From: PALSA-693 sp963729695
GTDB lineage: Bacteria; Actinomycetota; Acidimicrobiia; Acidimicrobiales; Palsa-688
DNA length: 64,000 nucleotides
Direction of reading: 5' to 3'
Assembly (NCBI GenBank): GCA_963729695.1
Contig: CAVSOT010000003.1
Location: forward strand, 806,001-870,000
A program made the translations under genes and the position numbers. The notes beneath the pieces are model-generated. The model had not been told where the DNA came from, ran no database searches, and worked only from the letters and a program-made list of their open reading frames with translations. Below, piece by piece: positions 26,273-34,231 of this stretch. Positions within the stretch are counted from its first letter, which is position 1. The number at the start of each line of letters is the position of its first letter.

Positions 26273-26801
26273 AAACCGTCGCGGCTTGCAGGCGCCCAGG
26301 ATCACGACCGAGGCCCGGCGACGTGGCACCCCGGGGTCGGGTTGCCCGCCGCTCAGTGTTCTGGCGAGGTCGAGGAGGGGCTGAACCGCTCGGTGCCGGC
26401 CGGCTCTTTGCCACCTCCGCGCACAGAGGCAGGATCTCTTCCAGTGTGCAGACCAGTTCGTCGGGTAGGAAGACGGCATTCCGTCCTGACCGTTCACCCG
26501 TGTCGCAAAAGAGAGTGCTACCGTGGAAGAGGCGAAATGGTGGAAGGGGCAGGGTTGCGGCAGTTAATGGTCGGGCTCTGGCAGCGGGAGCCAAGGGACA
26601 CACCATTGGCGCTACGGATGATTCGGATAGGGGGGCCTGATTGGGCGCCGCGGTACCAGCGAGAAGTCCCTTTCTTACCGAGCGACGCCAGGCCGCGCCA
26701 GCATTTTTGCGAGCTCGCCCGGCCGAAGCGGTAGTAAAAGTGCGGGCGGGATTGGTACAGCGTGACAGACCACGCATGCCTCAACCCACAATGGAGCGTC
26801 G
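26273..26801. other. Intergenic stretch with possible gene remnant
   Basis: No intact gene is supported in these 529 bases. On the minus strand RNAVFLPDELVCTLEEILPL (about 26420-26480) and, in another frame, VQPLLDLARTLSGGQ with ASVVILGACK (about 26280-26380) look like pieces of one decayed protein. Confidence 0.35.
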
Positions 26802-27413
26802 ATGAGTTCAGCCTGGTTCACGCTCCTTGGAGTCGCGCTCACCGCGACCGTCACTGTCGCTGGACTGGTGGTAAAGCACTACTGGGATGTCCAGGCCGAA
26901 CGTCGGCAAGCCGCACGCGAGAGGGACGTGGGCGAAGTGGAACACCGACGTACACTTGAACGATTGAAGTTGGAGCAGGAGGAAGCTAGGGGACGGGATC
27001 TACGGAACCTTCGCCGAGATATCTACGCTCGCTTCTTGTCCGGTACTCAAGTCATCTATAGGAATATAGTAGCTATTCGGCGCGAGAGAAGGGCCAACCA
27101 GGACGACGATGCTTATCGAATTGCGCTAGTATCCATCGATCCTGCAGACTGCCAAGTGGCTCTAGAAGAGGTCAGACTAGTCGGTGGTCCAGAAAGCGCG
27201 AATGCAGCGGACCGTCTGTGGTATCATTTGCGCAGTCACGAAGTCGTGACCGGTATTCAAGTTGGGGCGGGATCCTGGCAAAACTGGAAGGCAGAGTACT
27301 GGCACCTGCGTTGGTCACTCGTAGCACAGGCTCGGGATGACCTAGACGTGATTGGTGGCTTGCCGCTCGATGTTGCGGAACCTTCTAATAGTAATGACGG
27401 GGATGACACATAA
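26802..27413 (+). CDS. Membrane-anchored coiled-coil hypothetical protein
   Basis: A 203-residue protein. Residues 4-26 form one membrane helix (WFTLLGVALTATVTVAGLVV), followed by a charged coiled coil to about residue 70 (ERRQAARERDVGEVEHRRTL and ERLKLEQEEARGRD). A cytoplasmic helical domain with several Trp follows (ADRLWYHLRSHEVV, WKAEYWHLRWSLVAQARDDL). No family is recognised. One membrane helix plus a coiled coil beside a HEPN-like gene in low-GC DNA is a layout seen among membrane effectors of defence cassettes, but no function is shown. Confidence 0.55.
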   Translation: MSSAWFTLLGVALTATVTVAGLVVKHYWDVQAERRQAARERDVGEVEHRRTLERLKLEQEEARGRDLRNLRRDIYARFLSGTQVIYRNIVAIRRERRANQDDDAYRIALVSIDPADCQVALEEVRLVGGPESANAADRLWYHLRSHEVVTGIQVGAGSWQNWKAEYWHLRWSLVAQARDDLDVIGGLPLDVAEPSNSNDGDDT

Positions 27414-27519
27414 TATCCCACCTCTAATTGCTGCAGTCTCAGGCGACGCCTTCATGATTCCGGTGTGCCCCACGTGAATACACGATTACGGTCATAGGGA
27501 CACGAGGACAGCATTTACT

Positions 27520-27672
27520 TTGGCCCTGGGCGAAGAACGGCAGAACCTCAACACAAACGCTGTTCAGATCGGCCCTCTCATCCGCCCCATCCGGGGACGA
27601 ACGCTTGTCCTTCGTGACGCTCAGGACGTCGAGGATCTCACCTCGCTGCTGAGCTCGGCGGAGGAGCGCTGA
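27520..27672 (+). pseudogene. Short C-terminal gene remnant
   Basis: An open frame of about 50 codons ends LIRPIRGRTLVLRDAQDVED and LTSLLSSAEER. It has good codon character but no credible start; TTG 27520 is the only candidate and lacks a ribosome site. It looks like the tail of a lost gene. No family is assigned. Confidence 0.3.
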
Positions 27673-27683
27673 GGGCGAGACAG

Positions 27684-28322
27684 TTACCGATCCCGGACTG
27701 CGTAGGTCACGTGGGTCACCCGCTGCGTCGGCTCCGAGCGGACCGGCTCCAGGGCCACGCGGCCCGCGTTCACGCCCTCGAGCAGGCGGACTCCGGAGCC
27801 GAACAGCACGGGTGAGAGGGCGATCGTGAACTCGTCGATCAGGCCGGCATTCGCGTACTCCAGGATCGTTGCCCCACCGCCCGCGATGCGGACGTCTCGG
27901 TCGCCGGCGGCCTCGCGGGCCTGGTCGAGCGCGGGCTCGATGCCGGCGTTGACGAAGTGGAAGGTGGTCCCGCCCGGCCGCTCCCAGGGGTCACGCTTCT
28001 CGTGGGTCACGACGAAGACCGGAGTGTGGAACGGCGCCTCCTCCGGCCACGCCTGCTCGCCGAGGTCGAACATGCGCTTGCCCATCACGCTCGCGCCGGT
28101 GCGCTCGAACGTCTCCCGCGCGATGTCGTTGTCGCGCCCTTCCTCGCCGCCCTGGCCGAGCTTCAGGTTCTCCCGGAAGAACTGCTGCGGGAAGATCCAC
28201 TGCTGCAGTTCCATCCACTGCGCCATCCAGCGCTGCCCATCCGGGTCGTCCATGCGCTCCTCGGGCGCGATGAACCCATCCAGCGACATCGTCACGCTGT
28301 AGAACACCTTTCCGGCCATCAT
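27684..28322 (-). CDS. Dihydrofolate-reductase-family (RibD C-terminal) protein
   Basis: A 212-residue protein with the RibD_C/DHFR-like fold: start KVFYSVTMSLDGFIAPEERM, the central TGASVMGKRMFDLGE, VFVVTHEKRDPW, the nucleotide-binding VRIAGGGATILEYANAGLID and terminal ALSPVLFGSGVRLLEG. Such proteins are NADPH-dependent reductases of unknown substrate, widespread in actinobacteria. Its start overlaps the stop of the SRPBCC gene by four bases, so it is the third gene of the ArsR operon. Confidence 0.9.
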   Translation of the reverse strand: MMAGKVFYSVTMSLDGFIAPEERMDDPDGQRWMAQWMELQQWIFPQQFFRENLKLGQGGEEGRDNDIARETFERTGASVMGKRMFDLGEQAWPEEAPFHTPVFVVTHEKRDPWERPGGTTFHFVNAGIEPALDQAREAAGDRDVRIAGGGATILEYANAGLIDEFTIALSPVLFGSGVRLLEGVNAGRVALEPVRSEPTQRVTHVTYAVRDR

Positions 28323-28825
28323 TCCTCAACTCCCTTGCGAACGATCTCTGTGACGTAGGCAGTCAGGTTGCTCAGGGTCTGCTGGCCGCCCTCGATCGCC
28401 TGGTACTTCTCGACCGCCTCGTCGCGCAGCTCCTTGGTGGGGAACACCGTGCGCATCTCGATCCGGGTTGCCGCGCCGTCGGGCGCGAACGTGAGGACCG
28501 ACTCGAAGGCGTGCGGGTCCCCGCGGGACTCACCGTGGAGCAGGGCGATCCGCTCCGGCGGGGCGATCTCGGTCCAGGAGATCCACTCCTGGTAGTCCGT
28601 TCCGTCCGGTCCGTGCATCACGAAGTCCCACTCCCCGCCTACGTGGAACTCGAACGCCCGCGTGGTGGTGGTGAACCCCTCCGGTCCCCACCACCGCGAC
28701 AGGTGCCGCACCTCGGTGAACGCCTCGAACACCAGCTCCCGTGCGGCACTGATAACCCGGGAGATCACGATCTCGCGGTCGGCCGTCGCGGACTGGGCCG
28801 GCGCTCCTCGTCCCGTCGCGCTCAT
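28319..28825 (-). CDS. SRPBCC / AHSA1-domain protein
   Basis: A 168-residue START-like protein. It opens with DREIVISRVISAARELVFEA and FTEVRHLSRWWGPEGFTTT, the hallmark of the AHSA1 (activator of Hsp90 ATPase homologue 1-like) family, and closes with the long helix VEKYQAIEGGQQTLSNLTAY. The fold makes a deep hydrophobic pocket. ArsR-SRPBCC pairs are a common two-gene cassette in actinobacteria; the reductase downstream makes it a three-gene operon. The ligand is unknown. Confidence 0.92.
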   Translation of the reverse strand: MSATGRGAPAQSATADREIVISRVISAARELVFEAFTEVRHLSRWWGPEGFTTTTRAFEFHVGGEWDFVMHGPDGTDYQEWISWTEIAPPERIALLHGESRGDPHAFESVLTFAPDGAATRIEMRTVFPTKELRDEAVEKYQAIEGGQQTLSNLTAYVTEIVRKGVEE

Positions 28826-28828
28826 TAG

Positions 28829-29173
28829 CTAGTGCTCCTGCCTTGCCTGCTTGAGGTCCTGCACGTACGCGTCCAGCCGGTCGAAGCTTTCGTTCCAGAA
28901 CCGCTCGAACCCACCGGTCCACTCGTGAATTGGTCGCAGCCCGCGGGCGTCAAGGCCGTACAGGCGTTGCTTGCCTGCCTTGCGGTCCCGCACCAGTCCG
29001 ACCTCCCGGAGCACCCGCAGGTGTTTGGACGCCCCCGGCTGGGTCATCCCCAGTTCCTGGGCCAACTCGGCCACCGGCCGCTCACCTGCCCGCAGCAGCA
29101 GCACCAGGATCTCCCGGCGCTGCTGTTCGGCGATGGCGTTGAAGACGTCCGACGTCGTCGCCGCTCGGGCCAT
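28829..29173 (-). CDS. ArsR-family winged-helix repressor
   Basis: A 114-residue ArsR protein: FNAIAEQQRREILVLLLRAG, the recognition helix MTQPGASKHLRVLREVGLVR and the wing DRKAGKQRLYGLD. No cysteine metal site is present, so it is the metal-free type usually paired with an AHSA1 gene, sensing an organic ligand or the partner protein. It leads a three-gene operon. Its ATG lies only six bases from a very good -10 box, so the transcript is probably leaderless. Confidence 0.93.
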   Translation of the reverse strand: MARAATTSDVFNAIAEQQRREILVLLLRAGERPVAELAQELGMTQPGASKHLRVLREVGLVRDRKAGKQRLYGLDARGLRPIHEWTGGFERFWNESFDRLDAYVQDLKQARQEH

Positions 29174-29179
29174 GGCACA

Positions 29180-29207
29180 ATCATATTCCTATATCGGCAT
29201 ATGTCAA
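29180..29207 (-). promoter_or_regulatory. Sigma-70-type promoter of the ArsR operon with operator in the spacer
   Basis: On the minus strand TTGACA (29207-29202) and TATGAT (29185-29180) are separated by 16 bases. The spacer carries the dyad ATAT-GCCG-ATAT, a natural ArsR site. The start codon begins about where transcription should begin. Confidence 0.75.
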
Positions 29208-29329
29208 GCAAGAGGAATCGGGCGAGTCTTGTCAGATGACGATCGTGACCCCTTGTCCGCGGCCGCGGACACGCGTATCCCGGAGACGGCACGCGCGACG
29301 GGGGATGGCAGGGTGAGACGATCGGCGTG

Positions 29330-29401
29330 TCACGCGACCTGCTGATTGCGGGCTATGGGGGCGCCCATCATGCCCAGGCCGAGAAAAGCGATCTTTGACA
29401 T
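29330..29401 (-). pseudogene. NAD-binding 6PGDH/3-hydroxyisobutyrate-dehydrogenase-type gene, 5' end only
   Basis: From ATG 29401, with a perfect AAGGAGG upstream, the frame reads MSKIAFLGLGMMGAPIAR, the Rossmann start (GLGxMG) of beta-hydroxyacid dehydrogenases, then breaks into NQQVA and a stop. Only about 17 of some 290 codons remain. It was divergent from the adjacent LysR gene, a usual regulator-target arrangement. Confidence 0.7.
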
Positions 29402-29416
29402 TGCCATCCTCCTTGA

Positions 29417-30152
29417 ATGGCGAAGGTAGAGCTTCGCCAGCTGGAGGCCTTCGTCGCAGTAGCCGAAGGACGCAACTTCACCCGCGCCGCCGGGCGCCTC
29501 CACCTGGCTCAATCGGGTCTGTCGGCTACCATCCGCTCCCCTCGAACGAGAACTGCACGCCCCGCTGTTCCGCCGCACCACTCGCCAAGTCGACCTCACC
29601 GCCGCCGGCGAAGCCCTGCTCGTTGAGGCACGCAGAACCCTGGCTGCGGCCCGGGCCGCCGCCGACGCGGTCGCCGCAGTAGAAGGCCTCCACCGGGGCA
29701 CCCTGACACTGGGCACCATGCAGGCCACCAGCTCGTTCATCGACCTGCCCGAGCTTCTCCTCCGCTACCGCCGCGCTTACCCCGCTATCGAGCTCAAACT
29801 CCAACAGGCCAGCGCGGCCGAACTTGCCGGCATGCTTCGCGACCACATCGTCGACCTGATCTTCACCACCGGAGCCGACCAGAACGTACCGGCGATCCTG
29901 TCCATGCCCCTCGTGCGGTCACCGGTCGTCGTCGCCTGCCGCTCGGATCATCCCCTCGCCGCCAACCACGCCATCGAGCTGAAGTGCCTCGCCGACGAGC
30001 CTCTCGTCGGCTACCCGCCCGGATGGGGCGTCCGAGACCTCACCGACCAAGCGATGCAATCCGTCGGCCTACAACCGCGCTACGCCTTCGAGATCAACGA
30101 CACCACCACCAATAGGCTATGTCATGGTCACGAATGGAGAATTTGCTTATGA
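29417..30152 (+). pseudogene. LysR-family regulator, frameshifted and truncated
   Basis: The N-terminal HTH is present (VELRQLEAFVAVAEGRNFTR and RLHLAQSGLSATIRS). A one-base shift in a C-run near 29540 moves the rest to another frame: LERELHAPLFRRTTRQVDLT, then TLTLGTMQATSSFIDLPELL and the effector domain to about 30110 (RYAFEINDTTT). The final 50-60 residues of a LysR protein are missing and the frame runs into unrelated sequence. Both lesions make it non-functional. Confidence 0.8.
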
Positions 30153-30502
30153 TAAGGACATTCTTTGCTGAGCTCACTGTCGATCCGAACCGCCGGAAGG
30201 ACTTAGACGCCGTGTTCAAGGAATACACCGGGAAATTCCGCGAGCACAGCGGGGCTGGGTGTGAGTACTACGAGTTTATGGTCCACCCTACAGACCCAAC
30301 CCGAGTCTTCGTGTATGAACAGTGGGCTGACGACGAAGCATTCAGCGAACACCTCGCCTACCCGCCGTTCCAGGAGCTGCGGATGAAAACGAATCTTGGC
30401 ATCGAGCACATCACGCTCTACGGATTCGAGGCGGAGTCGCCGAGCACTCAGTTCGTTGGTCCACCGAATGAGCTGCCCAGCGCCGAGGAGCTATTCGAAT
30501 AA
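30149..30502 (+). CDS. Antibiotic-biosynthesis-monooxygenase (ABM) domain protein
   Basis: A 117-residue protein from ATG 30149 with GGAG nine bases upstream. The ABM ferredoxin-like fold is shown by FFAELTVDPNRRKDLDAVFK, then CEYYEFMVHPTDPTRVFVYE and QWADDEAFSEHLAYPPFQEL. ABM proteins are small cofactor-free oxygenases or degradative helpers. The gene is followed after 115 bases by a cytochrome P450, and the pair may act on one aromatic or terpenoid substrate. Its 5' side abuts the LysR deletion junction, so its original promoter may be lost. Confidence 0.82.
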   Translation: MIRTFFAELTVDPNRRKDLDAVFKEYTGKFREHSGAGCEYYEFMVHPTDPTRVFVYEQWADDEAFSEHLAYPPFQELRMKTNLGIEHITLYGFEAESPSTQFVGPPNELPSAEELFE

Positions 30503-30506
30503 AAGG

Positions 30507-30521
30507 CCATTTCGAAAATGG
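30507..30521 (+). terminator. Small hairpin after ABM gene
   Basis: CCATTT-CGA-AAATGG is a 6-bp stem with a 3-base loop five bases after the stop codon. It is followed by TTGGGG rather than a T-run, so any termination would be weak. Confidence 0.3.
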
Positions 30522-30616
30522 TTGGGGCGCTGTGGTTGTGATGTACACGGTAAAGTCGTCCGACCCCGGGTCTTGCCGGGGGTGGCTGGAAGTTTAGGAC
30601 TCAGGAGGACCGAGTT

Positions 30617-31834
30617 ATGAATAAGCGGGACGCCCGCCACCTCCGCCGGCTCGAGCGTTTCGACCCATATGACCCGGAGATCGAGGACGAGTTCTTTGAG
30701 GTGGTCGACGATCTCCGCGAGGAGTGCCCGGTCTCCCGCAGCGAGGCCCAAGGAGGCTTCTGGGCGGTGACGCGCTTCGAAGAAGTGAGGACCGGCCTGG
30801 CCAACGACAACGCGCTTTCACCGGTGCCGACCGTCACGATTCCTCCGAATCCCGGGGCCGTCTCCATCATCCCTCAGCAATGTGAGCGCGATGAACACCG
30901 CGAGTATCGCCGCTTGCTCGATCCCTACTTCCGGGCGGGAGCAGTGGCGAAGTACGAGCAGGGGATCCGGGCGATCTGCGCCGAGTTGATCGACGGGTTT
31001 ATCGAGAGGGGTCGTTGCGAGTTCATCGCCGAGTTCGCCCGGCGACTTCCCGGTGCCGTGGCGTTTCGCTTATTCCTGGGCCTTCCTGAGTCCGAGCTCG
31101 ACGAGGCCTATCGCTGGTCGCTCCGTATCGTGCAGAGTGTCAACCAGCCTGACGGGGCGCGGGTCCACGAGCGTTTCATGGAGTTGATCGGTCGGCTGGT
31201 CGACGCCCGCTCCGCCCAGCCCCGCCGGGATGACGTCGTCGACGCCATCTTGTACGGGACGGTCCTGGGCCGCCGGCTCACCCGAGATGAGGTGCAGCGC
31301 ACACTGATGCTTCTCATCACCGCCGGATTGCGAACCACGGCATCGGCCCTGGGCTACAGCATGATACGGATGGCTAGAGATCCGGCATTGCGAACACGCC
31401 TGACCGCGAATCCGCAGCTGCTCCCACAGGCGATCGAGGAGTTCCTGCGGCTCGAGCCGCCATCGGCAGGTGCAGTGCGGACTGCCCGCCAGAACATGGT
31501 GATCGGCGGCCGGCAAGTCAGAGAAGGTGACCTGGTGTGGCTACTGATCGCAGGCGGTAACCGCGATCCTCGGGCATTCGACAGGCCCGACGAGGTTGAC
31601 TTCGATCGGAAGCCTAGCCGGCATCTCGCGTTCGGGTACGGTGCCCGTTACTGTCTGGGTGTCCATCTGGCCCGACTCGAGCTGCGGGTGGCGCTCGGGG
31701 AGTTGCTGACCCGGCTCGGCCAGTTCTGGATGGACGACACCCCGGTCACCTACGACCCAGGCTGCTCGCGCGGTCCGAATCAACTCAACCTCTCATTCAC
31801 CCCCGGGGGGACAAGACCAAGGCGCCAATTGTGA
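30617..31834 (+). CDS. Cytochrome P450
   Basis: A 405-residue soluble class I P450 with CAGGAGG before the ATG. Diagnostic parts are the I-helix oxygen-binding LLITAGLRTT (about 233-241), the ExxR of EEFLR (Glu275, Arg278) and the haem loop FGYGARYCLG (339-348) with ligand Cys346. Arg replaces the usual His two residues before the Cys, as in many bacterial members. It needs a ferredoxin and reductase, neither of which is in the window. With the ABM gene upstream it suggests oxidation of a xenobiotic or secondary metabolite. The substrate is unknown. Confidence 0.93.
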   Translation: MNKRDARHLRRLERFDPYDPEIEDEFFEVVDDLREECPVSRSEAQGGFWAVTRFEEVRTGLANDNALSPVPTVTIPPNPGAVSIIPQQCERDEHREYRRLLDPYFRAGAVAKYEQGIRAICAELIDGFIERGRCEFIAEFARRLPGAVAFRLFLGLPESELDEAYRWSLRIVQSVNQPDGARVHERFMELIGRLVDARSAQPRRDDVVDAILYGTVLGRRLTRDEVQRTLMLLITAGLRTTASALGYSMIRMARDPALRTRLTANPQLLPQAIEEFLRLEPPSAGAVRTARQNMVIGGRQVREGDLVWLLIAGGNRDPRAFDRPDEVDFDRKPSRHLAFGYGARYCLGVHLARLELRVALGELLTRLGQFWMDDTPVTYDPGCSRGPNQLNLSFTPGGTRPRRQL

Positions 31835-31930
31835 GTTGAACGGGGAAGACCCGCCTACGGAGTCGCACCCCTCTGATGTACCCGGCTACACTGGAGAAAG
31901 ACGGCGTGCGAACCTGCACCACTTTTGCGC

Positions 31931-32033
31931 ATCATCTAGGCCACCATTTGGTTAAGAAATGCAGATTGATCAGGCGCAATTGGGAACAGCAGGGTGCCGG
32001 AGCTACTTCGTATCGAAATGGTGGTAAGATGAT
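31931..32033. repeat. 103-bp MITE-like element with imperfect terminal inverted repeats
   Basis: The left arm ATCATCT-AGG-CCACCATTT (31931-31949) and right arm AAATGGTGG-TA-AGATGAT (32016-32033) pair over 16 bases with a small asymmetric bulge. The 66-base interior has no gene. No target duplication is visible. It lies just before the gene at 32090 and could also be a structured RNA or regulatory region. Confidence 0.55.
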
Positions 32034-32089
32034 TGGCAGTCCACTTAGGACGTAGCGCTCTCGCTCTCGGGAGCAGATCGGGGGTTCCC

Positions 32090-32695
32090 ATGCGAACTCC
32101 GAGCACATCAAAGCCGCAACACCTCAACGGCGACGCAGAGCCGGTCGAAGCCTCCGTCGGATCTGAGGGTGGTCAGGGTCTGGAAGAGATCGACACGATC
32201 TTGGGCGAACTGGCGCAACGAGATATCCAGGCCGCCGCCAGCGCGGTGGACACGATCGACGTCGAGCACCGGTTCCTGGCTGACTTCACCGCCATTTGCA
32301 ACACAGAAGTACGACCGGCGATGACAGCAGTACTTCAGCGGCTGCAGCAGGGGGGCGGTGGAGGGTTGATCGAGGAGCATCCCGGCGGCGAGCCCCGCAT
32401 CCCGACGCCGCGCCTGACATTGTGGATGTCGCTCCAAGGCGACGTGGTCGGGAGCCCCCGCCCGGACCGCCATGCCTATCTACAGCTTGACGCCAGTGTC
32501 GTCGCCCGCCAGATCGCGGTGAGCGAGGGAGACATGTGGCGTGGCCGGGCAGGGCGCAGCGGCCGGGTCGGCACTTGGCAACTCCGAGAGGTGACCTACG
32601 ATCGAATCATTCAAGAACTGGTTGCCATCCTGCGGCGCTGCTCAGGCATCACGGCCAATGGACGGCCTTCGGTGGCGGAGCTGTCGCCCAATTAA
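32090..32695 (+). CDS. Hypothetical protein
   Basis: A 201-residue protein from ATG 32090 (the frame extends upstream to 32033, inside the inverted repeat). After a disordered start, residues 25-75 are helical (LEEIDTILGELAQRDIQAAA). The middle has FLADFTAICNTEVRPAMTAV and LQRLQQGGGGGLIEEHPGGE, and the last part is beta-rich (RLTLWMSLQGDVVG, YLQLDASVVARQIAVSEGDM). No family is recognised. It is a single-gene unit closed by a strong hairpin. Confidence 0.55.
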   Translation: MRTPSTSKPQHLNGDAEPVEASVGSEGGQGLEEIDTILGELAQRDIQAAASAVDTIDVEHRFLADFTAICNTEVRPAMTAVLQRLQQGGGGGLIEEHPGGEPRIPTPRLTLWMSLQGDVVGSPRPDRHAYLQLDASVVARQIAVSEGDMWRGRAGRSGRVGTWQLREVTYDRIIQELVAILRRCSGITANGRPSVAELSPN

Positions 32696-32738
32696 GCATT
32701 AGCGGCTTCCACAAAGCGTCTCCCGAGATCCAGCCCCC

Positions 32739-32773
32739 AACCTCCGTCGTGATCCCTTTTATCACCGGAGGTT
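32739..32773 (+). terminator. Strong hairpin after the hypothetical gene
   Basis: AACCTCCG-tc-GTGAT-CCCTTTT-ATCAC-CGGAGGTT forms 13 base pairs with a 2-base bulge and 7-base loop, 44 bases after the stop at 32695. It lacks a T-run, as is common for actinobacterial terminators. Confidence 0.6.
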
Positions 32774-32877
32774 AGCGGCCGTATTGAGACCGTCCGCGGG
32801 CGACGATCCACGTTGTTGACGCTGATGTCGCCTCTTGGCTGGTGATCGCGCCGATCTGGGCGTGTTCGTCCGGACCT

Positions 32878-32889
32878 CAGATATATCTG
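32878..32889. promoter_or_regulatory. 12-bp perfect palindrome upstream of glycosyltransferase operon
   Basis: CAGATATATCTG is a perfect dyad 104 bases before the glycosyltransferase start, followed by TTGTAGAGT, a possible -10 region. It is a good candidate for a repressor or activator site. Confidence 0.45.
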
Positions 32890-32992
32890 TTGTAGAGTAC
32901 GGCCACCGAGGTCTCTCTTGCTGCTTGCCGGCCGGGAGGTTTTAGACGTCGCTCTTGACCCCTGGTGACGTGGTCCGAGTCAAGGAGATGTC

Positions 32993-34231
32993 GTGATTAC
33001 CGTCCGGAATGATTCTGCTAGTTCAGAAGTAGCGAACTGCGAGCCGTACACGTCCAGGAGATTATCCGGGTTGCCTCCGTTCGGCGAAGGGCATTCACCG
33101 ACTGATCGTGACGACCCCGCGTTTGCTCCCTTGAGGATTGCCATGCTGGCCCCTCCCTGGTTGCCGGTTCCGCCGACGGGGTATGGCGGGGTTGAATCAG
33201 TGGTGTCGCTACTGGCAGAAGGGTTGGTGGGTCGTGGGCACGAGGTGACGCTTTTCGCGGCACCCGGTTCGGGGTCGACGGCGACCGTGCGCCACGTTCT
33301 CTCGGAAGGGCATCCCGATGAGATCGAGCGGGCCCTCTACGAGTCAGACCATGTCGCTCAGGTCTTCGCCGCGCTTGATGAGGCAGCCGATGGTGGGGAG
33401 CCGTTCGACGTGATTCACGATCACTGCGGTTTCACTGCGCTGGCCATGGCGGACCGAATTTCGGCGCCGATGGTGCACACGCTTCACGGCCCGTTCACCC
33501 CCCAGACCAGCTGCTTCTACCAGGCGCACGGACACAAGGCCCGCGTGGTGGCCATAAGCGAAGCCCAGAGGTCCTCGGCTCCGAGCGGCTTGGAGGTGGC
33601 CGGGGTTATTCCGAATCCGGTAGATGTCGCCGCCTGGCCGTTCCAGCATCGAAAGGAGGAGTACCTGGTGTGGATCGGCCGGATGCACGAGTCCAAGGGT
33701 CCACATCGAGCCATTGCGGCGGCCCGCCAAGCCGGGTCCCGATTGATTCTGGCCGGCCCTGTCCAACCGGGCCAGGAGAACTTCTTCTCGGAGGCTGTCG
33801 CTCCGCACGTCGATGGGGACTCGGTGCGCTACGTGGGGGAGGTCGGCGGCCGGGTCAAGTCAGAACTCATCGCCAGAGCGAAGGCGCTCTTGATGCCAAT
33901 TCGCTGGAACGAGCCATTCGGGATGGTGATGATCGAGGCGCTGGCTTGCGGGACCCCGGTCATCTCTTTCGACGAGGGCGCCGCACCAGAGGTTATCCGC
34001 GACGGTGTTACCGGGTTCCTGGTCGAAGACGAGTCCGCTATGGCCCGGGCCGTGAAGTGTGTTTCGTCCCTCGACCCCTGGACTTGTCGGGCCGACGTCG
34101 AGGCCCGCTTCGGTGTCCGCGGGGTGACTGCTGCCTATGAGCGCCTGTTCCGGACGACTGTTCCCCTCTCGAAGCAAATCGTTCTCACCGCAGCTTCGCC
34201 TGTCGTACGTCTACGTCAGGTCACCGCGTGA
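32993..34231 (+). CDS. Family 4 glycosyltransferase (GT-B)
   Basis: A 412-residue protein from GTG 32993 with AAGGAG eight bases upstream. The GT-B N domain has PTGYGGVESVVSLLAEGLVG (63-82) and the C domain IGRMHESKGPHRAI (about 228-241). The donor-binding motif EPFGMVMIEALACG (307-320) has both conserved glutamates. It would move a sugar from a nucleotide donor, as in trehalose, glycogen or glycolipid synthesis. It overlaps the debranching-enzyme gene by four bases; this gene pair is conserved in many bacteria and points to storage or compatible-solute metabolism. A 48-residue extra N terminus precedes the domain. Confidence 0.88.
   Translation: MITVRNDSASSEVANCEPYTSRRLSGLPPFGEGHSPTDRDDPAFAPLRIAMLAPPWLPVPPTGYGGVESVVSLLAEGLVGRGHEVTLFAAPGSGSTATVRHVLSEGHPDEIERALYESDHVAQVFAALDEAADGGEPFDVIHDHCGFTALAMADRISAPMVHTLHGPFTPQTSCFYQAHGHKARVVAISEAQRSSAPSGLEVAGVIPNPVDVAAWPFQHRKEEYLVWIGRMHESKGPHRAIAAARQAGSRLILAGPVQPGQENFFSEAVAPHVDGDSVRYVGEVGGRVKSELIARAKALLMPIRWNEPFGMVMIEALACGTPVISFDEGAAPEVIRDGVTGFLVEDESAMARAVKCVSSLDPWTCRADVEARFGVRGVTAAYERLFRTTVPLSKQIVLTAASPVVRLRQVTA

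Noticed and set aside
26169..26777. A 202-residue minus-strand gene between the HEPN-like and membrane-protein genes
   Set aside because: Only one short block looks like protein, and it continues in a different frame; the rest is Arg/Pro/Ala-rich noise.
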